From the NCBI GenBank assembly GCA_031430595.1, contig JANPBU010000013.1, positions 62,001-126,000 on the forward strand: DNA of 64,000 nucleotides, in the 5' to 3' direction. Positions 8,309 through 16,525 of this stretch are shown here, in pieces (position 1 is the first letter of the stretch; every line of letters starts with the position of its first letter). The position numbers were made by a program, and so were the translations under genes. This DNA comes from JANNBN01 sp031430595 (GTDB lineage Bacteria; Actinomycetota; Acidimicrobiia; Acidimicrobiales; JANYDT01). Below the pieces are notes generated by a model. It made no database searches, had not been told where the DNA came from, and saw nothing but the letters and a program-made list of their open reading frames with translations.

Positions 8309-10000
8309 ATGGCTACCGCACCAACCATGTCGTTCGAACAAGCAGCTGCCGCCGTGACTGCCCCCGGACAAATGTTCGAGATCGTCGAGGCCGATGTTTT
8401 CGGCCGAACGAGCAACGTTTTCAAGAACTCTCCGCCGAACCTGTCGGCCGTGTTCGCCGCCGCGAGGGGTCATGGCGAAAAGACGTTTCTTGTCTACGAA
8501 TGTGAACGGCTGAGTTTTACCAATGTCATGGCCCAAGTCGATGCACTCGGCTCGCTGTTGGTGAACACCTATGGGGTAGTACCTGGTGATCGCGTCGCGG
8601 TTGGTATGCGTAACTACCCCGAGTGGGTCGTGGCCTTCGCCGCAATAGTAAGTGTCGGTGCTATCAGTGTGTCGCTAAACTCATGGTGGACCGCTGACGA
8701 ACTCGACTTTGCGCTAGGCGACAGTGCGGCAACCGTCTTGATTTGCGACAAAGAGCGTCTAGCACTTTCGGCACCGACGTTGGCCCGCCTCAACATTCGC
8801 CCGCTCGTTGTTCGCGCAGGCGATGCACCCATTCCTGCTGAAGTCGATCGTTGGGAAACTGTGTTGCCTCTTGGCGACGCAATGCCGGTGGTTGCGATCA
8901 CACCCGACATGGACGCAACGATTTTGTACACGTCAGGAACAACCGGCCGACCCAAGGGTGCAGTGTCGACCCATCGGGCCGTTGTCAACGCTTTGATGGC
9001 ATTTGCTTGTCGGGGAGCTGTAGACGGCATTCGTCGCCCAGCCGACCCAACCGTCGAAGCACTTCCTAATTCGTTCATTTTGATTGTGCCGCTATTCCAC
9101 GTAACTGGCTGTGTACCCGTCATGCTTGGCTGTTTTCTGAGCGGGGCCAAACTCGTCATCATGTACAAGTGGGATGCCGAAAAGGCCCTACAAATCATTC
9201 AAGACGAACAGATCACGAACTTTGTTGGAGTTCCGACGCAGTCATGGGATTTGGTCCAACATCCTCGTTTTGAAGCATTTGATACGTCATCGTTACGAGC
9301 CGTTGGAGGTGGCGGTGCCCCAGCACCCGCAGCCCAGGTCGAACTCGTTTCGACGAAGGTGAAGCAGGGTGGCCCCCAACTCGGTTATGGCATGACCGAG
9401 ACCAACGCGTATGGCCCGGGTAATAACGGTACCGACTATCTCGACCACCCGACCAGTACCGGTAAAGCACTTCCGATCATGGACGTTGTTATTCGCGATG
9501 ACGATTTGAACCACCTGCCAACGGGGTCTCGTGGCGAGATTTGGTTCAGGGGTCCAATGCTCATTCGTGGCTATTGGAATCGCCCTGACGCCACCGCCGA
9601 AACCATTATTGACGGATGGCTTCGTACCGGTGACATCGGTCGTTTCGATGACGAGGGGTACCTGTATATCGAAGATCGCGCCAAAGACATGATTTTGCGG
9701 GGAGGCGAGAACGTGTACTGCGCCGAGATCGAGTCAGCCATTTACGAGCATCCGGCCATTCATGAGGCTGCGGTCTTCGGGATTCCTCACGAACGACTTG
9801 GCGAAGAGGTTGCGTGTGCGTTGGTTCTCAAAGAGGGCGCGGTACTTGAACCAGGCGATCTTCGCACCCATGTTGCCCAAACGCTCGCCTCATTTAAAGT
9901 ACCCGCACATATCTTTTTTCGAACTGAACCGCTGCCTCGAAATGCGGCCGGAAAGTTTTTGAAGCGAGAACTTCGTGATCAGGTCACTCAAGCGTCGTAG
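8309..10000 (+). CDS. Long-chain acyl-CoA ligase-type adenylate-forming enzyme
   Basis: The 563-residue protein is a class I adenylate-forming enzyme that would activate a carboxylic acid to its CoA thioester. The P-loop TILYTSGTTGRPKG, the core GYGMTETN, the hinge and acyl-binding region GWLRTGDIGRFDDEGYLYIEDRAKDMI and the catalytic lysine motif NAAGKFLKREL are all intact. Length and motif order fit fatty acyl-CoA synthetases. An N-terminal stretch of about 55 residues precedes the AMP-binding fold. The substrate is not deducible. serB starts 55 bases downstream on the same strand and may be co-transcribed. Confidence 0.9.
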   Translation: MATAPTMSFEQAAAAVTAPGQMFEIVEADVFGRTSNVFKNSPPNLSAVFAAARGHGEKTFLVYECERLSFTNVMAQVDALGSLLVNTYGVVPGDRVAVGMRNYPEWVVAFAAIVSVGAISVSLNSWWTADELDFALGDSAATVLICDKERLALSAPTLARLNIRPLVVRAGDAPIPAEVDRWETVLPLGDAMPVVAITPDMDATILYTSGTTGRPKGAVSTHRAVVNALMAFACRGAVDGIRRPADPTVEALPNSFILIVPLFHVTGCVPVMLGCFLSGAKLVIMYKWDAEKALQIIQDEQITNFVGVPTQSWDLVQHPRFEAFDTSSLRAVGGGGAPAPAAQVELVSTKVKQGGPQLGYGMTETNAYGPGNNGTDYLDHPTSTGKALPIMDVVIRDDDLNHLPTGSRGEIWFRGPMLIRGYWNRPDATAETIIDGWLRTGDIGRFDDEGYLYIEDRAKDMILRGGENVYCAEIESAIYEHPAIHEAAVFGIPHERLGEEVACALVLKEGAVLEPGDLRTHVAQTLASFKVPAHIFFRTEPLPRNAAGKFLKRELRDQVTQAS

Positions 10001-10055
10001 TGATGGCTCGCGTTGTAAAACCTTGCTCACGCTTAACTTCTGTAGCGTGTCGTCA

Positions 10056-11225
10056 ATGAGTTTGCCGTCTGAAACAGTTCTGGTTCGGGTAACGGGGCCT
10101 GACCGACCCGGCATTTTGGCGGGCGTACTCAGCCATATGGCCGCTTCGGGTTCAGAACTGCAAGACATCGAACAGATCACGATTCGTGGCAACCTTGATT
10201 TGAATCTTGTCGTCTCGCTGGCGAGCGGTCGAGATTTACTCAAAGAACTTCTGATGTTTGGTTGGGAAAATAGCGTCGATATCACCTTCGATATTGTTCC
10301 TTCTGACCACACGCCAATTCGACCGCGTGTCATCGTCACGGTGCTCGCTCGAACCGTTGGGCCGGTTCAATTGCAACCGATTACCGCTGCCATCGCCGGT
10401 GTCGGCGGAAACATCGAACGAATTGTGCGACTGGCGCGCCAACCCGTGCAGAGTTACGAGCTACTAGTTGGTGGCGCCGATGATCATCTCGACGAACTTC
10501 GAGCAGCGCTTCTTACTGCATCACGGGCTCATGGGGTCGATGTCGCGGTACAACGCGAGGGCCTTGGCCGACGAGCGGCACGGCTCGTGGTGATGGACGT
10601 CGACTCAACGCTCATTCAAGATGAGGTGATCGACCTATTGGCCGAGGAAGCCGGCTGCGAACCCCAGGTTGCTGCAATAACCCGTTCGGCAATGGCAGGC
10701 GAACTTGACTTTGAACAATCGCTTCGAGCCCGCGTCAAACTGCTCGAAGGTTTGCACGAGTCAGCTTTTGTATGTGTGCGTGAAAAAGTTCGCTTAACAC
10801 CTGGTGCCCGTACCTTTGTCAAAACCCTTAAACGCCTCGGGTACACGACTGCAATAGTGAGCGGCGGGTTTACCCATATCACTGATCATCTGCGCGCAGA
10901 CCTCGGCCTTGACTACGCATACGCCAACCAACTTGAGGTTCGAAACGGTTTCCTTACCGGCGAACTTGTTGGCCGAGTTGTAGACCGTGCCGGTAAAGCC
11001 GAATTGTTGCGCTCGATTGCCGAAACTGAAGGAATTCCTCTTGATCAAACCGTGGCCATCGGCGACGGGGCGAACGACCTCGACATGTTGGCGGTCGCTG
11101 GTTTAGGCGTGGCATTTAACGCAAAACCGAGTGTTCAGGAGCGAGCCCAAACCACGGTCAACGTTCCGTATCTCGATGCTGTCTTGTTTTTGCTTGGCAT
11201 TCGTCGCGACGAGGTCGTCGACTAG
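10056..11225 (+). CDS. serB: Phosphoserine phosphatase with two ACT domains
   Basis: The 389-residue enzyme carries out the last step of serine biosynthesis. Two ACT-like domains (about 7-80 and 92-165) precede a HAD phosphatase. The nucleophile motif is D181-V-D-S-T. The core motifs AIVSGGFTH and AIGDGANDLDML are intact. The double-ACT layout is the usual actinobacterial SerB2 form and suggests feedback control by serine. The ATG at 10056 is preferred over an upstream extension that overlaps the ligase gene out of frame. Confidence 0.95.
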   Translation: MSLPSETVLVRVTGPDRPGILAGVLSHMAASGSELQDIEQITIRGNLDLNLVVSLASGRDLLKELLMFGWENSVDITFDIVPSDHTPIRPRVIVTVLARTVGPVQLQPITAAIAGVGGNIERIVRLARQPVQSYELLVGGADDHLDELRAALLTASRAHGVDVAVQREGLGRRAARLVVMDVDSTLIQDEVIDLLAEEAGCEPQVAAITRSAMAGELDFEQSLRARVKLLEGLHESAFVCVREKVRLTPGARTFVKTLKRLGYTTAIVSGGFTHITDHLRADLGLDYAYANQLEVRNGFLTGELVGRVVDRAGKAELLRSIAETEGIPLDQTVAIGDGANDLDMLAVAGLGVAFNAKPSVQERAQTTVNVPYLDAVLFLLGIRRDEVVD

Positions 11226-11261
11226 CCCTGGCTGGTTAAGGGGCGAGGTCAGCCGTCGAGG

Positions 11262-11855
11262 TCAGCCGTTCCAACGGCGAACGTCTCTTAGGTTTCGCCA
11301 TTGCTGGGCGGTATCGAGGCCGTAACCAACCACCCAGTCATCAGGAATTGTCAGCCCAAGGTACTTCAGCGTACTGAGATTAACGTGGGCAACGGTTTCT
11401 CGAACAAGAAGCGCACATACTTCAACGCTCGCCGGATTCCGCCCTTTGAGTAGTTCGACGACATAGTTCATCGTCAACCCAGAGTCGATGATGTCTTCCA
11501 CCAAAATCACATGCCGCCCGGCAATGTCGGTATCAAGGTCTTTTACAATTCTCACAACACCGCTTGATTCGGTAGCCGCGCCGTACGACGACACGGCCAT
11601 GAAGTCGACTTCGCAGCTCAGTTCGATCGCCCGGGCAAGGTCGGCCATAAACACAAATGCGCCACGAAGTACACCAACGAGTAGCGGGCGCTTGTCGGCA
11701 TAGTCAGTCGTGATGGCTGCACCAAGCTGCCGTACGGTGGTGTCGAGTTGGGCCTCGCTGACGAGCACATCGCCCAACTCTGGGAATCGGTCAGACAAAG
11801 AGTCTGAACGTAGTTCTGTTGCCTGACCGGCAGCCTGAGAGTCACGAGGTATCAC
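11262..11855 (-). CDS. hpt: Hypoxanthine phosphoribosyltransferase
   Basis: This purine salvage enzyme makes IMP or GMP from free bases and PRPP. The PRPP loop is VILVEDIIDSG (116-126). The flexible-loop region SSYGAATESSG and the base-contact region near WVVGYGLD are also present. The 197-residue length is slightly long because about 20 N-terminal residues are encoded by the dispersed repeat at 11801-11843. The core enzyme begins near PELGDVLVSE. No later ATG is available, so translation probably does start in or before the repeat. The MFS gene lies upstream on the same strand. Confidence 0.93.
   Translation of the reverse strand: MIPRDSQAAGQATELRSDSLSDRFPELGDVLVSEAQLDTTVRQLGAAITTDYADKRPLLVGVLRGAFVFMADLARAIELSCEVDFMAVSSYGAATESSGVVRIVKDLDTDIAGRHVILVEDIIDSGLTMNYVVELLKGRNPASVEVCALLVRETVAHVNLSTLKYLGLTIPDDWVVGYGLDTAQQWRNLRDVRRWNG
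11801..11843. repeat. Copy of the dispersed ~40-bp repeat inside the hpt 5' coding end
   Basis: The sequence contains GAACGTAGTTC followed by TTGCCTGACCGGCAGCCTGAG and closely matches the intergenic copy at 8229-8271. Read on the minus strand it encodes most of Hpt residues 5-18, outside the conserved enzyme fold. Confidence 0.6.
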
Positions 11856-11907
11856 CTGAGCACCGTAACCGGGAAATGTGGGATCTGCATCTCGGCGTAA
11901 CGCCGAA

Positions 11908-13101
11908 TTAGTCGGTCGATCTTTCGAACAAAAGAGGTGCGAAAATCGACAACACGCTTACAAACGCAAGGACGATGACCATTCCCTGAACGGTTGAGAA
12001 TCGAATCGACCCCTTGCCAGCCAGCCACGGGCCAAAGCCAGCACCGATCGCTCGGGTGACCGTAACGAGTGAGTGGTCAATGCCAACGACCAACCCCCGC
12101 TTGCGGCCTCCTACCTCGGACACCACCGACAGCAACGAAACGTACCCAAATTCGAACCCGCCAAACAGCACCAACACCCCGGCTACGGCGAACACTTTGC
12201 TGTTCGATCCACCCATCAGAAGTATCAGCGAGCCCGTCGCCATAATGAGCGATCCGATGGCAACGCTTCGCCGTTGACCGATGCGGTCGGCAAAGGCCGC
12301 AGTGCCTCCGCTTCCCACCAGTTCCATGATTCCAATCCCGAGGGCGATTGCACCGAGGCCACCAGTCTTCAGGCCATGGCGATCTTCAAGCCATGGACCA
12401 AACGACGAAAAGGTGCAAACCGCACCAAAGGTAAGAAATACTGAGCAGCCAATTGCCGAAACTACGGCGACCCACGAAATTGGCCCAGCCTCAACACCTT
12501 CACCGGCGAGATGCTCCACGTTTCGCATTTGCGTCGTGGCATCCATACGCATACGAATGAGTGGAGCCATTGCCAAGATGAGTACACCAACGATGACAAA
12601 CGGCGTCACCCACGAATAGCTTCGAATCAAAAGCCCGCATATCGGGGCACCGATCAACAGGGCAAACGCCCACGAAGTTTCGTACAGGCCAATTGCCCTC
12701 GCTCGCCTGTCGACGGGAATTTGATCGCCCAAAAACCCGTGACCCGACGTAGTGAAAACAGCAACACCGAAACTGATCGCAGCGAAACCAACCAGTAAAG
12801 CCCAAGGGGCCCCAAAAAGGGCCATCAAAAGCGACCCGAAACCAGCTACGACAACCCCGATCAACGTCCAGCGACGGTGATGCCCACGGTCGGCGTCGCG
12901 GCCCACAAAACCTGACGCCAAGCCAGCTAGTTCGCCAATGCCCAACAGGCGACCGGCTTCAACGGTGGTGATACCAAGGCCCCGTGACACATCGCCCAAG
13001 AAGGGAAATGGCAGACGCAGGGCACAGTTGATAAGAAACTTTGCCAGGGTCAGGGTCGTCAACGGAACCCGACCAGGCTTGAGTGGGGTTTGGGCCAACA
13101 T
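11908..13101 (-). CDS. MFS transporter
   Basis: The 397-residue protein has about twelve hydrophobic segments in two halves, as in major facilitator exporters. A conserved-type loop after helix 2 (GRDADRGHHRR) resembles the MFS motif A region. Another loop, ADRIGQRRS, occurs in the second half. It probably moves a small organic molecule using the proton gradient, but the substrate and direction cannot be told. It lies 52 bases upstream of hpt on the same strand. Confidence 0.85.
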   Translation of the reverse strand: MLAQTPLKPGRVPLTTLTLAKFLINCALRLPFPFLGDVSRGLGITTVEAGRLLGIGELAGLASGFVGRDADRGHHRRWTLIGVVVAGFGSLLMALFGAPWALLVGFAAISFGVAVFTTSGHGFLGDQIPVDRRARAIGLYETSWAFALLIGAPICGLLIRSYSWVTPFVIVGVLILAMAPLIRMRMDATTQMRNVEHLAGEGVEAGPISWVAVVSAIGCSVFLTFGAVCTFSSFGPWLEDRHGLKTGGLGAIALGIGIMELVGSGGTAAFADRIGQRRSVAIGSLIMATGSLILLMGGSNSKVFAVAGVLVLFGGFEFGYVSLLSVVSEVGGRKRGLVVGIDHSLVTVTRAIGAGFGPWLAGKGSIRFSTVQGMVIVLAFVSVLSIFAPLLFERSTD

Positions 13102-13281
13102 CAGCGTTGCAGACTAACCCGACGTCAATGCTTCACAAAAACCGCACACAACACTGAAACCATGATCGAATTCGACGTTGGAAAGGGGTTTGTGCGCGGT
13201 TTTCGTACTGTCTGAACACCACCCACCCCCGCTTCGTCGTACGCTGGGCTCAACCAAAATCGCAAACAACGAGGTTGAACG

Positions 13282-14520
13282 ATGTCAAAACTGGCTCCCG
13301 TCTGGTCAAAGGTCACCGATTTAGAGGTGACTCACGGAAAAGGTTCATGGGTTTTCACCACAGATGGCGAGGAATACCTCGATTTTGCGGCGGGAATCGC
13401 CGTTGTATCCACCGGTCATTCGCATCCAAAAGTTGTCGAGGCCATCAGTACGCAAGCCGGACGCTTTATTCACGCCCAGGTCAACACGTACCGTCACGAT
13501 CTACTTGAACCGCTCGCCGAAAAACTCGACACCATTACGCCGCCGTCGATCAACTCGTTCTTCTACTCAAACTCGGGTGCTGAAATTACCGAGGCTTCGG
13601 TCAAGCTGGCCAAGCAAGCAACACAACGACCCAACATCATTGTTTTCAACGGTTCATTCCACGGACGTACTCATCTGACGATGGCGATGACCACATCGAA
13701 GACCATTTACCGTGCTGGCCATGCTCCCCTACCGGCAGGTATTTTCCCAGCCGCTTTCCCCGACCTTTCTGGGGTACCAGCCGACAAGCACGATTGGGTT
13801 GTCGATCATTGCCTCGAACTTCTTGACTACCTCCTTAAGAGTCAAACTGCCCCTGAAGAAACAGCAGCAATGATTCTTGAACCGGTTCTTGGCGAGGGCG
13901 GATACATTCCTGCACCGGCGCGATTTATTGAAGGCGTTGTAGAGCGGTGCCGGGCCCATGGCATCTTGTTCATTGCTGATGAAGTGCAATCGGGCTTCGG
14001 ACGAACCGGAAAAATGTTTGCTGTTGAGCACTACAACATCGAGCCAGACATCATATGTATGGCTAAGGGTATTGCGTCTGGCTTTCCGTTCTCGGCACTG
14101 GGTGCCCGGGCCGACCTCACTGCGAAATGGCCCCCCGGGTCACACGGCGGCACCTACGGAGGTAACCCCATTGGTTGCGCCGCTGCCCTCGCAACCATCG
14201 ACATTTTGACCGCCCCCGGCTTTCTCGACAACGTCAATGCCCGCGGGGAACAACTCCGCGAAGGGCTTCACTCGATCAACCAAGATCATGGTGGGTTCAC
14301 CGACATTCGCGGCCTTGGCCTAATGAACGGTGTGCAATTCGAACAACCAGCCCGAGTCGCCGCAATCATTAAACATGCCCTAACCGAAAGCCGGGTCATC
14401 TTGATGAATGCCGGCACCTACGGAAACGTCATCCGGTTCATGCCACCGCTCGTGGTGACCGCTGATGAGATCGACACCGTGCTTGGGGCAATTCGATCGG
14501 CCATGAAGGCGACGGCCTGA
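13282..14520 (+). CDS. Class III aminotransferase, 4-aminobutyrate type
   Basis: The 412-residue PLP enzyme shows the class III pattern: the phosphate-binding SNSGAEITE region, FNGSFHGRTH, the cofactor aspartate in FIADEVQSGFGRTG (D233) and the Schiff-base lysine K262 in MAKGIASG. It is closest in pattern to GABA or acetylornithine aminotransferases. The neighbours do not decide between catabolism of GABA and other omega-amino acids. The promoter must lie in the 180-base gap after the MFS gene, where I see no clear operator. A small Cys-rich protein gene begins five bases after its stop. Confidence 0.9.
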   Translation: MSKLAPVWSKVTDLEVTHGKGSWVFTTDGEEYLDFAAGIAVVSTGHSHPKVVEAISTQAGRFIHAQVNTYRHDLLEPLAEKLDTITPPSINSFFYSNSGAEITEASVKLAKQATQRPNIIVFNGSFHGRTHLTMAMTTSKTIYRAGHAPLPAGIFPAAFPDLSGVPADKHDWVVDHCLELLDYLLKSQTAPEETAAMILEPVLGEGGYIPAPARFIEGVVERCRAHGILFIADEVQSGFGRTGKMFAVEHYNIEPDIICMAKGIASGFPFSALGARADLTAKWPPGSHGGTYGGNPIGCAAALATIDILTAPGFLDNVNARGEQLREGLHSINQDHGGFTDIRGLGLMNGVQFEQPARVAAIIKHALTESRVILMNAGTYGNVIRFMPPLVVTADEIDTVLGAIRSAMKATA

Positions 14521-14525
14521 CCGCC

Positions 14526-15194
14526 TTGGCCGACACTACGCGTTGGGTCGAAATTGACGGCCCAACGCAACGATGGCGGTTCGATGCCGACTTTTTGACA
14601 TCGACCTGGGAATGTATTTACGGTCGAGGTTGTCGGGGTTGTCATGTGACCCAAGATGCTCTGCGCGCAGATGGTTGCTGCACCACCGGCACCCAGTTCA
14701 CCGACGGCGAAGACTGGATGCTGGTTTCAGGGCGAGTTGAAAACCTCGATCCTTCGGTATGGCAGTTTCATAAACATGCCCAGCAAGTCGGTTGGTGGAA
14801 GCAAACCACTGGCGGCTCGCTGCGCACTCGAACCGTCGATGGTGCTTGCATTTTTTTGAATCGACCAGGTTTTGCAACTGGCCCAGGCTGCGCACTCCAC
14901 CACGACGCCGCTCGACGCGGAGAGGATGTGATGCTGGCCAAGCCCAATGTGTGCTGGCAGTTTCCACTTCATTCACAGCTGTTTCCCGAATCTGATGATG
15001 CGAAGTTTATGACCGAGGTTCGTCCCTGGACTCGCCACGACTGGACCGGCGCATCGAATTATGACTGGTGGTGCACCGATGCGCCCGAGGCCCGGGGTGC
15101 AGCGACCCCCGTTTACCGGACCATGGAGACTGAACTTCGAACGATGTGTGGAGACGCCGTGTTTGATGCTCTTGTGCTTGCACTTCAACCATGA
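14526..15194 (+). CDS. Cys-rich YkgJ/DUF3109-like protein
   Basis: The 222-residue protein is rich in Cys and Trp. It has an N-terminal C-x5-C-x2-C cluster, a CC pair, and later ACIFLNRPGF, GPGCALHH and VCWQFPL. The order resembles the zinc/iron-chelating YkgJ-like fold (Cys clusters, CxFL, GC-x-LH, C-x-FP). The function of that family is unsettled. Translation appears to start at a TTG at 14526, five bases after the aminotransferase stop. The gene overlaps the following membrane protein gene by four bases, suggesting one operon. Confidence 0.7.
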   Translation: MADTTRWVEIDGPTQRWRFDADFLTSTWECIYGRGCRGCHVTQDALRADGCCTTGTQFTDGEDWMLVSGRVENLDPSVWQFHKHAQQVGWWKQTTGGSLRTRTVDGACIFLNRPGFATGPGCALHHDAARRGEDVMLAKPNVCWQFPLHSQLFPESDDAKFMTEVRPWTRHDWTGASNYDWWCTDAPEARGAATPVYRTMETELRTMCGDAVFDALVLALQP

Positions 15195-16525
15195 GTGAGA
15201 GCGCAGTTCGCTTGCCTGACAGGCAGTCGGTGAACAAACCGCCTGATCGGCTGTTATCGACCTCAATATCAACGTCAATATCGGCCCGAGAACGCATGAT
15301 TGTGTTAGCCATCACCATTGCTTCGTGCACTTACATTTTTTGGCGATTTCGAACCGCCTGGTTTTTCGGTGACGAGTGGAGCTACATCGTTGATCGACGG
15401 GCCGCCTGGAGCGAGGGGCGTTACGGCGATGCTCTCTTCCTCCCACACAACGAACATTGGACCACCCTTCCCATCATTGCGTTTAGCGCACTCTTCAAAG
15501 TGTTTGCCCTGAAGACGTACTTGCCGTATCTCGGCCTTCTGGTGGCACTCCATGGGGTAACCGTGATGGCGCTCCACAGCCTCCTCCGCCGAATCGGGGT
15601 GGGCCGGGTTGCTTCGATCGCTGGTGCAAGTCTGTTTGCTTTGTTCGGTGCGGGTGCCGAGAACCTGTCTTGGGCCTTCCAAATCGGGTTTGTGGGTTCG
15701 ATTGCATTGGGTCTCTTGCACCTAATCGTCGTTGATCGACCCGAAACATTGCGGAGTTTACTCACGGGTTCTCTGCTTGGGCTGGTAAACGTAATGACGT
15801 CGGGCCTGGCCATTCCCATGCTGATCGCTGTCGTAGCCGCCTTAGCATTCCAGCGCAGATACCGGGCGATGGCGATTCACGTCGGACCCGCAGCTGTCGC
15901 ATACATAACGTGGTACGTAACGTATGGACACAAACGAACGCCATCGACGATCAAACCAGAATTCTGGGCATCTTACGTAGAACGGGGGGTGTTCGCCACG
16001 TTGGAAGAAACGACCCATCTTCGACAAGGTGGTGCCGTGCTTGCTGTGTTACTGCTGATTGCGGCCGTGCGTTGGTGGCCAAACCGAGCTGAGTCAAGCG
16101 TTGCGTTGGGTTTATTGGTCGGAATGGTTTCAATGTTCGCGGTGTTTGCCATCGGCCGGTCTTCCTTTGGTGCCGACCAGGCTGCTTCGTCACGGTACCT
16201 TTACGGTTCAGGTGCATTGGCGATTGGGCCGCTCATACTTATGACCTGCACACTTATTAGAGACCAACGGCTCCGCAAATGGATGCTGAGCGGTGCATTT
16301 GCCTTGGCAATCGCCGGAAATGCTTCAGCCATTAACCTCTTCGCAATCGGTCGACTTGATGCAGTTCACGCCAGCAAAGCGCGCATTCTGGCGACGGCGC
16401 GCCGGCCAGATCTTGGTCAACTCACAACAGACATTGTGCCCGATCCCGACTTCACACCCGGATTGCGTGGCTCACATCTACGGGACTTAGTTTCTTCGGG
16501 TCTTCTACCGGTTGGTCAAAAATGA
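15191..16525 (+). CDS. Polytopic membrane protein, GT-C-like, first of a tandem pair
   Basis: The 444-residue protein has about ten to eleven predicted membrane helices. The first outer loop carries WFFGDEW, an acidic loop motif in the position where GT-C glycosyltransferases keep catalytic acids, followed by HNEHW. GAGAENLSWAFQI and SRYLYGSGAL are shared with the next gene. A lipid-linked sugar transferase role is only a structural guess. The first 20 residues are encoded by the dispersed repeat at 15195-15232 and look dispensable. It overlaps the Cys-rich gene before it and its paralogue after it by four bases each. Confidence 0.7.
   Translation: MSESAVRLPDRQSVNKPPDRLLSTSISTSISARERMIVLAITIASCTYIFWRFRTAWFFGDEWSYIVDRRAAWSEGRYGDALFLPHNEHWTTLPIIAFSALFKVFALKTYLPYLGLLVALHGVTVMALHSLLRRIGVGRVASIAGASLFALFGAGAENLSWAFQIGFVGSIALGLLHLIVVDRPETLRSLLTGSLLGLVNVMTSGLAIPMLIAVVAALAFQRRYRAMAIHVGPAAVAYITWYVTYGHKRTPSTIKPEFWASYVERGVFATLEETTHLRQGGAVLAVLLLIAAVRWWPNRAESSVALGLLVGMVSMFAVFAIGRSSFGADQAASSRYLYGSGALAIGPLILMTCTLIRDQRLRKWMLSGAFALAIAGNASAINLFAIGRLDAVHASKARILATARRPDLGQLTTDIVPDPDFTPGLRGSHLRDLVSSGLLPVGQK
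15195..15232. repeat. Copy of the dispersed repeat inside a 5' coding end
   Basis: GAGCGCAGTTCG followed by CTTGCCTGACAGGCAGTC matches the copies at 8229 and 11801. It encodes residues 2-14 of the membrane protein, upstream of its first hydrophobic segment. Confidence 0.55.
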
